From: [Mycobacterium] fortunisiensis
GTDB taxonomy: Bacteria > Actinomycetota > Actinomycetes > Mycobacteriales > Mycobacteriaceae
Reading direction: 5' to 3'
DNA length: 64,000 bases
NCBI RefSeq assembly: GCF_019050325.1
Contig: NZ_VOMB01000002.1
Location: 62,001 to 126,000, forward strand
The position numbers and the translations under genes are program-made. A model generated the notes under the pieces. That model had not been told where the DNA came from, did no database searches, and saw nothing but the letters and a program-made list of their open reading frames with translations. Below, in pieces: positions 9,191 through 18,755 of this stretch. Numbering within the stretch: the first letter of the stretch is position 1; every line of letters starts with the position of its first letter.

Positions 9191-12100
9191 TTAGAGTCGG
9201 CCCTCGCGGCGCAGCAGATCCTGGGCGCTCATCCCGCCGCCGCGACGCGGTGGCTCGTCGTCACGCGCGTCACGGGGACTGAACTTCTGGGTGGCCGGGT
9301 CCGAATCCCGCTGACGCGGCGCCGGGTTCGGGCCCGGTTCGGGCCGCTGCGCCCGGAACGCCGTCGTGGGGGCGTTCTCGGCGCCGGCGGGCGGACGCTG
9401 CGGCGGTTGCGGCATCGCCCGGGTGGCGTCGGTGGACGGACGCGGCGGCGGGGGCGGGGGAGTCCCGTTGGACGGCCCCGGTTGGGCCGGTCCGCCGCGC
9501 AGCGCGCCCAGCCACGACTCGATCTCCCGATCTTCGCGTTGCGGGGGAGCCGCCGGTGCGCCGGTGGGTCGTGCGGTGCGCTCGGTGGGGGCGTTGGTGT
9601 TTCCGGTCGCGGTGTTGACCGTGTTCACCGCGGTGTTGACGGCGTTGCGCACGGCGTTGCGGGCCATCGCGAACCGGGTGGTGGCCGGCTCCGGCGCGGG
9701 CGGGGCCGGCGGCTGCGGGGCCGGCGGCTGCGGCGCCTGCTTGGCAGGCGGGGCGATCCGTGCCGTACCAGCCGCCGACGGAGCATTGGCGCGCGGCATC
9801 TGCGGGCGCATGGGCTCGACCGCGGGATGGGTCGGATCGTGTGGCCGCGGCGGCGCCGGCGGCAGGGCGCCGACACCGGCCAGGGCGCGCTCGTCTTCAC
9901 CGGAATCCCGAGCCATCGGACGCTTGCGTTCGTCGGGCAGTTCGGTCTCGCCGAGGCCCATCTTCTCCTGGATGTTCTTCATCCAGCGTGGCGCCCACCA
10001 GCAATCGTCGCCGAGCAGCTTCATGATGGCCGGCACCAGGAACATCCGGATCACGGTGGCGTCCAACAGCAGGGCGATCAGCAGGCCGAAGGCCAGGTAC
10101 TTCATCATCACCAGATCGGAGAACGCGAACGCCCCGGCCACCACCGCGAGCACCAGGGCCGCGCCGGTGATCAGACGACCGGTGGTCGCGGTGCCGATCC
10201 GGATGGCCTCGGCGGTGGACATGCCGCGTTCGCGGGCCTCCACCATGCGGGAGACCAGGAACACCTCGTAGTCGGTGGACAGGCCCCAGATCACCGCGAT
10301 GATCAGGCCGATCATGGGTGCCATCAGTGGCTGAGGCGTGTAGTTGAGTATCCCGGACCCGTGGCCGTCGACGAACATCCAGGTCAGGATGCCCATCGTC
10401 GAACCGAGGGTGAGCGCGCTCATCAACGCGGCCTTGACCGGCAGCACGATCGAGCCGAAGGCCAGGAACATCAGGACCGTGGTGGTGATCACCAGGATCG
10501 TCACCATCAGCGGCAGCCTGGAGAACAGGCTGTGGATCGAGTCCTGTTCCAGGGCCGGGGTACCGCCGACGAACACATCGATGCCGTGCGGTGGTTGCAG
10601 CGCCCGGAGCCCGGCGATGTTCTGGGCGGCGTCGCCGCGGTTTGTCAGGCCGTTCTGGATCACCCGTACCGACGGGTCCTTCGACCCGCTGTCGGTGGCC
10701 GGGCGTTCCTTCCACATGGCGTCGGGATCGTTGTCCGGATTGGTGAACCCGGGCACGGTCAGGGCCTTGGCCCGCATGTCGGCGATCTGCGCGTCGGTGA
10801 TCGGCTCGCCGTCCTCGCGCTGCATCACCACGGTGATCTGCTCGGTGCGGAACCCGGGGAACAGCTTGTCGAACTCTTCCTGGGACTGGCGCACCGCGTT
10901 GTCCGGGGGCAGGTATTTCTCGCTGATACCCGCGAGCGTGAGTGAGCCGATCGGGATGACGAGCAGCGTCATGACGACCAGGATCGGCGTGGCGAACGCG
11001 ATCGGCCGCTTCATCACGACGTTGACCAGCTTGCCCCAGAAGCCCCGCTCGACTTCTTCGCGGGTCTTGGTCTTCTGCGTCTTCTCGGCGAACCAGTCGA
11101 TGATCTTCCGTGAGAACGGCCAGTTGGCCAGGAACGGCACTTTCAGCAGTGTGGTCACGCCGAGGGCATCGACCCGGGGGCCGAGGATGGCCAGGACAGC
11201 CGGCAGCACTGTGATGGACAGGAACGCCGCCAGCATCACCGACGCGATGATCGCGTAGGTGATCGATTTGAGGAACCCGAGCGGGATCAGCAGCAGGGGC
11301 AGCGAGGAGGCCACGATGATCACTGCCGAGAACGCCACGGTCCGGCCGGAGGTCATGACGGAGCGGCGCACTGCAGCTTCTACGTCATAACCTTCCGCGA
11401 GCTCTTCTCGGAACCGGCTCACGATGAACAGGCCGTAGTCGATCGCGATACCGAAGCCCATCATGGTGACCACCGGTTGGGCGAAGAAGTGCACGGGCCC
11501 GAACTCGGCGGTGAACCGCAGGATGCCCAACGCTCCGCCGATGGTCAGACCACCGATGATGGCCGGCAGAGCCGCGGCGACGGCACCGCCGAACACGAAG
11601 AACAGCACCACGGCCACCAGCGGCACGATCGCCAACTCGGCGCGTTTCTGATCCGTTCCGATGGTGCCGGTGAGTTCGCTGGCCAGCGGGTTCAGGCCGG
11701 CCAGCTTGATGTCGCCGCCGTTGACCTGCTGCAGAGCCGGCTCGATGGCCTGATAGTTCTTGAGGATCGCGTCGTCGTCGTCGCCCTTGAGGGGCACGCT
11801 GATGAACGTGTGCCGCTCGTCTTCGGTCTTCATCGCGGCCAGGGAGGCGACATCCGGCGCCTTCAGCCAGCCCACCCAGCCCTGGATCTGGTCGGGGTTG
11901 TCACTGACGACCTGATCCAGCTCTTTGGTGACGCTCTTCTGCCAGGCCTTGTCGGTGACCTTTTTGTCGTCCGGTGGTGTCAGGATGGCGACGATGTGGC
12001 TGGTCCGGTCACGGCCGTAGACCTCGTCGCCCAACAGCGAAGCGTGGACCGACTGGCTGCCCTCGTCGTAGAAGCCACTCTGGGTGACGTGCTCTCCGAG

Positions 12101-12199
12101 ACTGGCTCCGTAGACGCCGCCACCTAGGCACAGCGCCGTCATGACACCGATGACGATGTACCTGAACTGGTACACCGTTCGACCCCACCAGGCGAACAC
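9191..12199 (-). CDS. mmpL3: MmpL3, trehalose monomycolate exporter
   Basis: 1002-residue essential RND transporter that flips trehalose monomycolate across the inner membrane for mycolic acid assembly. Two six-TM repeats each carry an Asp-Tyr proton-relay pair: D254-Y255 in FGIAIDYGLF and the second in GLSTDYEVF. These match the D251/Y252 and D640/Y641-type residues known from mycobacterial MmpL3. Two periplasmic porter domains follow TM1 and TM7. The last ~250 residues are a Pro/Ala-rich disordered cytoplasmic tail (RFAMARNAVRNAVNTA, PQPPQRPPAG). The start is GTG at 12199, with AGGAG six bases upstream. It is followed by a convergent gene 19 bases away. Confidence 0.97.
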   Translation of the reverse strand: MFAWWGRTVYQFRYIVIGVMTALCLGGGVYGASLGEHVTQSGFYDEGSQSVHASLLGDEVYGRDRTSHIVAILTPPDDKKVTDKAWQKSVTKELDQVVSDNPDQIQGWVGWLKAPDVASLAAMKTEDERHTFISVPLKGDDDDAILKNYQAIEPALQQVNGGDIKLAGLNPLASELTGTIGTDQKRAELAIVPLVAVVLFFVFGGAVAAALPAIIGGLTIGGALGILRFTAEFGPVHFFAQPVVTMMGFGIAIDYGLFIVSRFREELAEGYDVEAAVRRSVMTSGRTVAFSAVIIVASSLPLLLIPLGFLKSITYAIIASVMLAAFLSITVLPAVLAILGPRVDALGVTTLLKVPFLANWPFSRKIIDWFAEKTQKTKTREEVERGFWGKLVNVVMKRPIAFATPILVVMTLLVIPIGSLTLAGISEKYLPPDNAVRQSQEEFDKLFPGFRTEQITVVMQREDGEPITDAQIADMRAKALTVPGFTNPDNDPDAMWKERPATDSGSKDPSVRVIQNGLTNRGDAAQNIAGLRALQPPHGIDVFVGGTPALEQDSIHSLFSRLPLMVTILVITTTVLMFLAFGSIVLPVKAALMSALTLGSTMGILTWMFVDGHGSGILNYTPQPLMAPMIGLIIAVIWGLSTDYEVFLVSRMVEARERGMSTAEAIRIGTATTGRLITGAALVLAVVAGAFAFSDLVMMKYLAFGLLIALLLDATVIRMFLVPAIMKLLGDDCWWAPRWMKNIQEKMGLGETELPDERKRPMARDSGEDERALAGVGALPPAPPRPHDPTHPAVEPMRPQMPRANAPSAAGTARIAPPAKQAPQPPAPQPPAPPAPEPATTRFAMARNAVRNAVNTAVNTVNTATGNTNAPTERTARPTGAPAAPPQREDREIESWLGALRGGPAQPGPSNGTPPPPPPRPSTDATRAMPQPPQRPPAGAENAPTTAFRAQRPEPGPNPAPRQRDSDPATQKFSPRDARDDEPPRRGGGMSAQDLLRREGRL

Positions 12200-12277
12200 T
12201 TAGGCTCCTAACGCTTTGATACTTCGCTCTAAAACTTGTGGTGACCCGCGCTGCGACTGGACGAGGGTCTTCAGTTG

Positions 12278-13003
12278 TTACACACGCGCGGTCAGTAACG
12301 ACGACAACGGCCGGAACGGCTGCAGCCATGCGCCCTGCTCAGGTAGCGAGTCCAGGCCGATCCGTGGCAGCGGTTCCCGGAACACACCGGGAATATCCTC
12401 CAGATCGATAAACTCCAAGGTATCCGACGCTAGCGCCCAGCTCGCATGTTCGCGAAATCCAAGCACGTGCACGGGAGTACCCTCACGGGCGATTTCTTCC
12501 AGCGGTTGCCGGAACGCCTGTCCGTCGGCGGAAGCCACCAGGACCGCCGCCAACCCTTCGCTGCGACGCAGGGCGATGTGCGCCAGCATGTCGCTGTCGA
12601 CATCGCTGTCCTCGTCGATCTTCGGCTTGGCGAAGACGGCGAATCCCACGTTACGCAACGCTTCCACCCACGGCCGTACCACATCGGCGCTACCTGGGGC
12701 GATATTGGTGAACACGGTGGCCTCGGGCTCCAGGGACACGTCGGTGTCGTCGCCCGCATCGCCGGCCTGGGCGGCCAGCTCCGAGGTGTATCCCAGCAGC
12801 CAGCGGCCCAGTGCGTCGAAGCGTGGACGGTGCGCGGCAGTCGGGCGTCCGCCGAGGATCGCGCCGAGTCCCATGTCGAGATTGGGGGCGTCCCACACCA
12901 GCAGAACCCGGCGGGCCGGGATGGCGGCCACGGATTCGGTTTCCGTGCCGACCTGGCCTGCCACCTGCGCGCTTTCGTCGCGCATGTCTTCGGTCACACT
13001 CAT
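12278..13003 (-). CDS. NYN/PIN-like domain protein, Rv0207c homologue
   Basis: 241-residue cytosolic protein with a NYN (PIN-like) nuclease-type fold. The acidic residues expected at the active site are visible: D38 with N41 in VLLVWDAPNLDMG, the central DEDSDVDSDMLAHIA cluster, and D in VLVASADGQAF. By family these would bind a divalent metal for RNA cleavage, but no substrate is known for the mycobacterial member. An Ala/Glu-rich N-terminal ~28 residues precede the fold. Its ATG overlaps the stop of trmB by four bases (ATGA), so translation is probably coupled. It lies between trmB and mmpL3, exactly as Rv0207c does. Confidence 0.82.
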   Translation of the reverse strand: MSVTEDMRDESAQVAGQVGTETESVAAIPARRVLLVWDAPNLDMGLGAILGGRPTAAHRPRFDALGRWLLGYTSELAAQAGDAGDDTDVSLEPEATVFTNIAPGSADVVRPWVEALRNVGFAVFAKPKIDEDSDVDSDMLAHIALRRSEGLAAVLVASADGQAFRQPLEEIAREGTPVHVLGFREHASWALASDTLEFIDLEDIPGVFREPLPRIGLDSLPEQGAWLQPFRPLSSLLTARV

Positions 13004-13806
13004 GGCCGTTTCTCCCAGACCAGCTCGGTGACATCGGGGCCGGCCAGGGCTTTGCGCTCGTATTTGGTGACGGGGCGGTGCACCGAGATCGGCAGCGTCG
13101 CGCCCGGCTCGACCCGGCGCAGCAGCGGTTCGGCGTCGCCCACCTCGGCGATGTGCTCGGCGTATCCGGCGTGGTCGGTCGCCGCGTGCAGGATGCCGCC
13201 GGGCCGTAACCGGTCGGCGATCAGCGCCACCGTGGCCGGCTGCAGCAGTCGGCGCTTGTGGTGCCGCGACTTGGGCCAGGGATCGGGGAAGAACACCCGC
13301 ACCCCGGTCAGCGTTTCGCTTCCGAACATGTGCTCCAGCACGTCGACACCGTCGCCGCGCACCATTCGGATGTTGGTCACCGGGGACGACGTCTGCGCGG
13401 TGCGGTCGATCGCGCTGAGCAGCTGGGCCAGGCCTTTGCGGTAGACCTCCACCGCGATGACGTCGAAGTCGGGCTCGGCCTGGGCCATCGCCAGGGTGGA
13501 GGTACCGGTCCCCGAACCGATCTCCAGAATCAGCGGCGCCGAGCGGCCGAACCAGGCCGCGGTGTCGAGGTCGACCACCGGGTGGGAATTCTCGTCCCGC
13601 GCCTGGATGCCCAGCTCAGGCCACAGCCGGTCCCAGGTTTGTTGCTGGGCCGGTGACAGTGTCGACCGCCGGGTGCGGAAGCTGGTCACCCGCGGAAAAC
13701 GGTGCGGCTGGGCGGGCGGCCCGGCGGCCGCTTCATCGGCCGAGGCCGGCCCATCGACATCGGACCTGGACGGGTGCATCCGTCCATCGTCTCTTATCTC
13801 CGGCAT
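13000..13806 (-). CDS. trmB: tRNA (guanine-N7-)-methyltransferase
   Basis: SAM-dependent enzyme that methylates G46 of tRNA. After a ~40-residue poorly conserved N-terminus comes RRSTLSPAQQQTWDRLWPELG. SAM motif I follows (LEIGSGTGTSTLAMA), then the diagnostic TrmB segment VRVFFPDPWPKSRHHKRRL and the C-terminal TKYERKAL. It corresponds to Rv0208c. ATG at 13806 is chosen; a second ATG at 13779 and a TTG at 13839 (inside a palindrome) are alternatives. Its 3' end overlaps the NYN gene start by four bases. Confidence 0.92.
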   Translation of the reverse strand: MPEIRDDGRMHPSRSDVDGPASADEAAAGPPAQPHRFPRVTSFRTRRSTLSPAQQQTWDRLWPELGIQARDENSHPVVDLDTAAWFGRSAPLILEIGSGTGTSTLAMAQAEPDFDVIAVEVYRKGLAQLLSAIDRTAQTSSPVTNIRMVRGDGVDVLEHMFGSETLTGVRVFFPDPWPKSRHHKRRLLQPATVALIADRLRPGGILHAATDHAGYAEHIAEVGDAEPLLRRVEPGATLPISVHRPVTKYERKALAGPDVTELVWEKRP

Positions 13807-13836
13807 TGCGCCCGCATCGTGGTAGAGATTGATACT

Positions 13837-13858
13837 CAACAGTTGCCTCTAACTGTTG
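13837..13858. promoter_or_regulatory. Perfect 8-bp inverted repeat (candidate operator)
   Basis: CAACAGTT, six bases, then AACTGTTG, in the divergent intergenic region between trmB and the Rv0209-like gene. Exact dyad symmetry and position suggest a binding site for a dimeric regulator; the regulator is unknown. Confidence 0.5.
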
Positions 13859-14015
13859 GTGCTCAAACATCCGTGCGCGAGTCCATCCGGGCCATGTCAC
13901 GATTTTTCGTGAGGCAACCGACCGTGCCCGTCAGCACCCCCGTCAGCACAGGGAAGGCCGCCAGATTTTCGCAGACGAGCTCACACGCTTTGCCGACCGT
14001 GACGGTGATGCGCGG

Positions 14016-14939
14016 TTGGCTCAGATCGCTGCGCGATTGTCGGCGCCGCTCAGCGTCGAGGTGCACGGGCGGCGCGGGGTCGGAGTGGGCACGGTGGCTG
14101 CCGCGCTGGACGCCGCCGGTGTCGAGACCGCCGCGTGTGGTGACGTGGCGGTGGTGGTGATCGCCGAGGTGCTCAAACCCGAGGACGAAGCGCTGCTCGC
14201 GGAGCTGGAGCGGGCCGGCCGGCCCGTCGTGGTGGTGTTGAACAAGGCCGATCTGGCCGGGTCGGGGCCGGGTGGACCGGTGGCCACCGCACACCGCAGG
14301 GCGCGGCGGTTGCAGGAGTTGGCCGGCGTACCGGTGGTGCCGATGATCGCCCTACTGGCTGTGCCGGCCGTTGCGGCGCTGCCCGCGCCCTTGGTCTCGG
14401 CACTGCAGCTTTTGGTGGCCGAGCCTGCCGATCTGACCTCCGCCGACGCCTTCGTGACCGGTTCGCACCGGCTGTCGGTGTCGGTGCGAACCGACCTGCT
14501 GGAACGTCTGGACCGGTTTGGCATCGCCCATGCCACGTTGGCGTTGAGCCGCGGTGCAGATGTCGAGGCCTTGCCGGCGCTGTGGCGTCGGCTCAGTGGG
14601 CTCGACGGGGTGCAGGCGGCGATCGAGGCCGCCGCCGCGCCGGTGCGCTACCGGCGGCTGCGGCGGGCACTGGCCGAGCTGCGGGCGGTCGGTGGCTCGG
14701 CGGTAGGGCGCTTCCTGGCAGCTGACGGCACCGTGATCGCGGTGATGGCCGCGGCGGTCGAGGTGGTGCAGGCGGCCGGCCTGGCCGTGGATCCGGGTAC
14801 CGGCCGGCAGGCGCATCTGTGCCGGGCCCGGCAGTGGCGGCGTTATCGTGACGGGCCGGTGAACGCCCTGCACCGCAGCTGCGGGAACGACATCGTGCGG
14901 GGGTCGCTGCGATTGGCGGCGGCGGGGGAGCACCGATGA
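14016..14939 (+). CDS. Rv0209-like degenerate GTPase-type protein (5' end possibly disrupted)
   Basis: 307 residues from the only available in-frame start (TTG). The protein looks like a P-loop GTPase with an altered phosphate loop: GRRGVGVGT lacks the usual Lys. A G4-like NKAD is present at 76-79. The C-terminal half is helical and ends with HRSCGNDIVRGSLRL, as in M. tuberculosis Rv0209. The same reading frame stays open upstream to 13,832 and encodes FREATDRARQ at about 13,905, which matches the REATAAVRG start of Rv0209, yet it has no start codon there. An ATG at 13894 is one base out of frame, so a one-base loss in the T5 run at 13903-13907 would explain it. It overlaps the next gene by four bases. 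Confidence 0.72.
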   Translation: MAQIAARLSAPLSVEVHGRRGVGVGTVAAALDAAGVETAACGDVAVVVIAEVLKPEDEALLAELERAGRPVVVVLNKADLAGSGPGGPVATAHRRARRLQELAGVPVVPMIALLAVPAVAALPAPLVSALQLLVAEPADLTSADAFVTGSHRLSVSVRTDLLERLDRFGIAHATLALSRGADVEALPALWRRLSGLDGVQAAIEAAAAPVRYRRLRRALAELRAVGGSAVGRFLAADGTVIAVMAAAVEVVQAAGLAVDPGTGRQAHLCRARQWRRYRDGPVNALHRSCGNDIVRGSLRLAAAGEHR

Positions 14940-16417
14940 CCGACGTGGACGCGGTGCGTGGCGACACAGTGGACGACGACCCGATCGCCGCCGCGGACGC
15001 CGTGGTGGCGGCGATCGATCCCGGGTTGAACTCGCCGGGTGTCCAGACCCGCGATGTGGTGCTGGTGGCCGGGCCGTGGCTGGCCGGTTCGACCAGCGTG
15101 CTGGCGGTCCTGCGGGAGCGGATGCCGCAGACCGTGTTCGTCGAATCCACCGAGTTGGTGGCCGGCGAGGCACCCGCGGCGGTGCTGTTCGTGGTGTCGG
15201 CCGCGGCGGTGATCACGGAATCTGATTGCGCCCTGGCCGATTTGGCGTCGCGTTACACCGATTTGGTGGTCGGGGTGGTGTCGAAGATCGATGCGCACTG
15301 CGACTGGCGGGAGGTTCGCGATGCCGACGCCGCGATCCTGGCCGAACGCGATCCACGGTACGAGCGCATGCCCTGGGTTGGTGTGGCGGCCGCCCCCGAC
15401 CTCGGTGAGCCGCAACTTGACGAGCTCATCGAACTGCTGCACGACCGACTTGCCAACCCCGATGTTGCTCGTCGAAACAGATTGCGCGCCTGGGAAACTC
15501 GACTGGAAGCGGTGATCGGCAGATACGAGGCCGACGGGTCGGGTGCAGACCGTGCGGCCCGGGTCGAGGTGCTGCGGGAACGCCGCACCGAGCTGTCCCG
15601 GGCGCGTCGGATCACCCGGACCGAGCGCAGCATCGCGTTGCGCAGCCAACTGCAGCAGGCGCGGGTCCAACTGGGTTACTTCGCCCGCAACCGGTGCAAC
15701 TCGGTGCGCACCGAACTGCAGGAGGACGTCGCCGGTATCACCCGTCGCCGGATCGCGGCGTTCGAGGACTACACCCGCCGGCGTGCCGACGAGGTGGTCG
15801 ACGAGGTCGATGCCGGCGTCACGGAACACCTGGGTGGGGTCGCGGCCGAACTGGAACTGTCGATGCCCGCGGGCCGGGCCCTGACGTCCGGCGGCCCCGA
15901 CCTGCCCTCGCCACCGTTGAAGTCGCGGGTGCTGGAGACCCGGCTGATGCTGGTGCTGGGGTCGGGTTTCGGCCTGGGTGTCGCGGTGGCGGTCAGCCGG
16001 CTGCTGACCGGGGCCGCGCCGCGGCTGGCGGTTGCCGGGCTGGTGGTCGGCGCGGTGGTGGGCCTGCTGCTGGCGGTCTGGGTGGTGGGCACCCGGGGCC
16101 TGTTGCACGACCGGGCGGTACTGGACCGTTGGGTCGGTGAGATCACCGCGACCTTGCGCTCGACGGTCGAGGAGCTCGTCGCGACGCGGGTGCTGGCCGC
16201 CGAGACCGCGCTCACCACGGAGTTGGCGGCCCGGGAAGAGGCCGAGAGCCTGGTGGCGGCGGACAAGATCGCCGAGATCGACGCGGAGCTGCGTGAACAT
16301 GCCATCGCCACGGCGCGGGCGGCCGCTCAGCGGGACCGGCGCACGCCGCCGCTACAGCGGGCGCTGACCGCGGTCCGGGCCGATTTGTACGGAAACGGCA
16401 TCGCTACTGGCGAGTAA
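14936..16417 (+). CDS. Rv0210-like dynamin-type GTPase homologue with C-terminal membrane segment
   Basis: 493 residues. The N-terminal domain is GTPase-like but degenerate: GPWLAGSTS stands in place of a P-loop, and SKID (116-119) is a G4-like motif. A long Arg/Glu-rich helical region (~175-310) follows, then two close hydrophobic helices (~335-390) and a helical tail. This arrangement recalls bacterial dynamin-like membrane remodelling proteins, and it forms a pair with the preceding gene (ATGA overlap at 14936-14939). The pair occurs upstream of pckG as Rv0209-Rv0210 do in M. tuberculosis. Its role is not established; a heterodimeric membrane-associated function is inferred from pairing and helices only. 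Confidence 0.7.
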   Translation: MTDVDAVRGDTVDDDPIAAADAVVAAIDPGLNSPGVQTRDVVLVAGPWLAGSTSVLAVLRERMPQTVFVESTELVAGEAPAAVLFVVSAAAVITESDCALADLASRYTDLVVGVVSKIDAHCDWREVRDADAAILAERDPRYERMPWVGVAAAPDLGEPQLDELIELLHDRLANPDVARRNRLRAWETRLEAVIGRYEADGSGADRAARVEVLRERRTELSRARRITRTERSIALRSQLQQARVQLGYFARNRCNSVRTELQEDVAGITRRRIAAFEDYTRRRADEVVDEVDAGVTEHLGGVAAELELSMPAGRALTSGGPDLPSPPLKSRVLETRLMLVLGSGFGLGVAVAVSRLLTGAAPRLAVAGLVVGAVVGLLLAVWVVGTRGLLHDRAVLDRWVGEITATLRSTVEELVATRVLAAETALTTELAAREEAESLVAADKIAEIDAELREHAIATARAAAQRDRRTPPLQRALTAVRADLYGNGIATGE

Positions 16418-16459
16418 CCAGCCGATAGCGGTCAACTGAATCGTTCCTGTGAACAATCG

Positions 16460-16489
16460 GACATACCACTGGTTTACCGCGGGTATGTC
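16460..16489. promoter_or_regulatory. Inverted repeat upstream of pckG
   Basis: GACATACC, 14 bases, GGTATGTC: a perfect 8-bp dyad in the 156-base leader of pckG. It could be an operator for carbon-source control or part of a stem structure. No regulator is identified. Confidence 0.45.
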
Positions 16490-16503
16490 ACCCGCGTTAA
16501 CCT

Positions 16504-16518
16504 CTACCCAAGGGGTAG
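16504..16518. promoter_or_regulatory. Second palindrome upstream of pckG
   Basis: CTACCC-AAG-GGGTAG, a perfect 6-bp dyad 14 bases downstream of the previous repeat and about 55 bases before the pckG start. Its placement near the probable transcription start would suit a repressor site. Confidence 0.4.
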
Positions 16519-16573
16519 CCGTGACCGCGTTGTTACGTGGCTTGGGTTCCGCAAACCTACGCAGGAGAATTTC

Positions 16574-18400
16574 ATGACCTCAGCGACCATTCCGGGTCTG
16601 GACACCGCACCGACGAAGCATCAGGGACTGCTGACCTGGGTCCAGGAGGTCGCAGAGCTGACTCAGCCGGATCGGGTGGTGTTCGCCGACGGGTCCGTTG
16701 AGGAGTACGACCGGCTGGCCGCGCAGCTGGTCGAGGCCGGCACCTTCCAGAAGCTGAACCAAGAGAAGCAGCCGAATTCGTACCTGGCGCTCTCTGACCC
16801 CTCGGACGTCGCCCGGGTCGAGTCACGCACCTTCATCTGCTCCGAGCGTGAGATCGACGCCGGCCCCACCAACAACTGGATGGACCCGGTCGAGATGCGC
16901 GGCATCATGACCGACCTGTACCGCGGATCGATGCGTGGCCGCACCATGTACGTGGTGCCCTTCTGCATGGGGCCGCTGGACGCCGAGGACCCCAAGCTGG
17001 GCGTGGAGATCACCGACTCCGAGTACGTCGTGGTCTCGATGCGCACCATGACGCGGATGGGCGCCAAGGCACTGGAGAAGATCGGCGACGACGGCTTCTT
17101 CGTCAAGGCGCTGCACTCGATCGGTGCGCCGCTGGAGCCCGGCCAGAAGGACGTGCCGTGGCCGTGCAACGACACCAAGTACATCACCCACTTCCCCGAG
17201 ACCCGCGAGATCTGGAGCTTCGGCTCCGGCTACGGGGGCAACGCGCTGCTGGGCAAGAAGTGCTACTCGCTGCGTATCGCCTCGGCCATGGCCCACGACG
17301 AGGGCTGGCTCGCCGAGCACATGCTGATCGTCAAGCTGATCTCCCCGGAGAACAAGGCGTACTTCATCGCGGCGGCGTTCCCGTCGGCCTGTGGCAAGAC
17401 CAACCTCGCCATGCTGCAGCCCACCATCGAAGGCTGGCGCGCCGAGACCGTGGGTGACGACATCGCGTGGATGCGGTTCGGCAAGGACGGCCGGCTGTAC
17501 GCCGTCAATCCCGAGTTCGGTTTCTTCGGCGTCGCGCCCGGCACCAACTGGGATTCCAACCCGAACGCGATGAAGACCATCGAGGCCGGCAACACCGTCT
17601 TCACCAACGTGGCCAAGACCGACGACAACGACGTGTGGTGGGAAGGCCTGGAGGGCGAGCCCGATCACCTGATCGACTGGAAGGGTCAGGACTGGAACCT
17701 GCGCGAGGCGGAAACCAAAGCAGCACACCCGAACTCGCGCTACTGCACCCCGATCTCCCAGTGCCCGACCCTGGCCCCGGAGTGGGACGACCCGCAGGGC
17801 GTGCCGATCTCGGCGATCCTGTTCGGCGGCCGTCGCAAGACCACGGTCCCGCTGGTGACGCAGGCCCGCGACTGGCAGCACGGCGTGTTCATCGGCGCCA
17901 CCCTGGGTTCCGAGCAGACCGCCGCCGCCGAGGGCAAGGTCGGCACCGTGCGCCGCGACCCGATGGCCATGCTGCCGTTCCTGGGCTACAACGTCGGCGA
18001 CTACTTCCAGCACTGGATCAACATCGGCAAGAACGCCGACGAGTCGAAGATGCCCGCGGTGTTCTTCGTGAACTGGTTCCGTCGCGGCGACGACGGCCGG
18101 TTCCTGTGGCCGGGCTTCGGTGAGAACAGCCGCGTGCTGAAGTGGGCGATCGAGCGCATCGAGCACAAGGCCGACGGCAAGAGCACCCCGATCGGTATTG
18201 TTCCCACTGCGGCCGACCTGGACCTGTCCGGTCTCGACGTGGATCCCGCCGACGTGGACGAGGCCCTGGCCGTCGATGTCGAGGAGTGGAAGGCCGAGCT
18301 CCCGCTGATCGAGGAGTGGTTCGAATTCGTCGGCGAGAAGCTGCCGACCGGTATCAAGGACGAGTTCGATGCTCTCAAGCACCGCCTGTCCGAGGCCTAG
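16574..18400 (+). CDS. pckG: Phosphoenolpyruvate carboxykinase (GTP)
   Basis: 608-residue GTP-dependent PEPCK (EC 4.1.1.32), the gluconeogenic enzyme converting oxaloacetate to PEP. M. tuberculosis PckA (Rv0211) is about the same length. Visible motifs are the substrate-binding [13 protein letters not shown], the P-loop/kinase-1 segment [12 protein letters not shown] with the reactive Cys typical of GTP-type enzymes, and the metal/nucleotide region [13 protein letters not shown]. The C-terminal [15 protein letters not shown] is also present. CAGGAGAA about 7 bases upstream fixes the ATG at 16574. The gene is followed by a strong hairpin terminator and preceded by two palindromes. Confidence 0.97.
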   Translation: MTSATIPGLDTAPTKHQGLLTWVQEVAELTQPDRVVFADGSVEEYDRLAAQLVEAGTFQKLNQEKQPNSYLALSDPSDVARVESRTFICSEREIDAGPTNNWMDPVEMRGIMTDLYRGSMRGRTMYVVPFCMGPLDAEDPKLGVEITDSEYVVVSMRTMTRMGAKALEKIGDDGFFVKALHSIGAPLEPGQKDVPWPCNDTKYITHFPETREIWSFGSGYGGNALLGKKCYSLRIASAMAHDEGWLAEHMLIVKLISPENKAYFIAAAFPSACGKTNLAMLQPTIEGWRAETVGDDIAWMRFGKDGRLYAVNPEFGFFGVAPGTNWDSNPNAMKTIEAGNTVFTNVAKTDDNDVWWEGLEGEPDHLIDWKGQDWNLREAETKAAHPNSRYCTPISQCPTLAPEWDDPQGVPISAILFGGRRKTTVPLVTQARDWQHGVFIGATLGSEQTAAAEGKVGTVRRDPMAMLPFLGYNVGDYFQHWINIGKNADESKMPAVFFVNWFRRGDDGRFLWPGFGENSRVLKWAIERIEHKADGKSTPIGIVPTAADLDLSGLDVDPADVDEALAVDVEEWKAELPLIEEWFEFVGEKLPTGIKDEFDALKHRLSEA

Positions 18401-18403
18401 CAC

Positions 18404-18415
18404 CGCGAGCGTGCG
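18404..18415. repeat. Half-copy of a recurring intergenic GC-rich repeat
   Basis: CGCGAGCGTGCG immediately after the pckG stop. The same core recurs at 54,086 (opposite orientation), 59,135 and 59,504/59,554, always between genes. A dispersed mycobacterial intergenic repeat is inferred. Confidence 0.5.
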
Positions 18416-18451
18416 TGTCTGCCCGTAGCCACGCCGCCACGCGTAAGCATT

Positions 18452-18487
18452 ACGCGCACCCTCGTCAACGACGAGGGTGCGCGTTTG
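18452..18487 (+). terminator. Intrinsic terminator after pckG
   Basis: A perfect 15-bp stem (ACGCGCACCCTCGTC), AAC loop and complementary arm ending GCGCGT, followed by a short T run. It is placed 52 bases after the pckG stop. The stem would also work in the opposite direction for the convergent fragment. Confidence 0.88.
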
Positions 18488-18504
18488 CATAGTGGCCCAA
18501 GGCA

Positions 18505-18741
18505 TTACGCGCGGGCCGGCCACCACGTCCGTTCACCCAGCAGACTCATCGCGGCGGGAACCAGGTAGGTCCGCACCACCGTGATGTCGAGCAGCAGGCC
18601 GATGCCGACGGTCGAGCCGATCTGGACGAGGTTGAGCACGGTCCCACTCGTCAACGCGAACATCGTGACCGCGAAAGCCACACCGGCCGTGGTGATCACG
18701 CTGCCCGTGCTGCCGAACCCCCGGACGATGCCGCTCGTCAC
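18505..18741 (-). pseudogene. C-terminal remnant of an MmpL transporter
   Basis: The 78 residues match only the last TM helices of an MMPL protein: GSVITTAGVAFAVTMFAL, VGIGLLLDITVVRTYLVP and the terminal AAMSLLGERTWWPA. The ~700-900 residues that should precede them are absent. The frame is interrupted upstream by unrelated sequence that encodes, on the other strand, a piece of a cyclase gene. It is a deletion remnant, not a small gene. Confidence 0.85.
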
Positions 18742-18755
18742 GCAGCGATCCTCCC

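Noticed and set aside
16823..18526. 567-codon minus-strand open frame over pckG
   Set aside because: Antisense shadow of pckG; low-complexity translation and no ribosome site.
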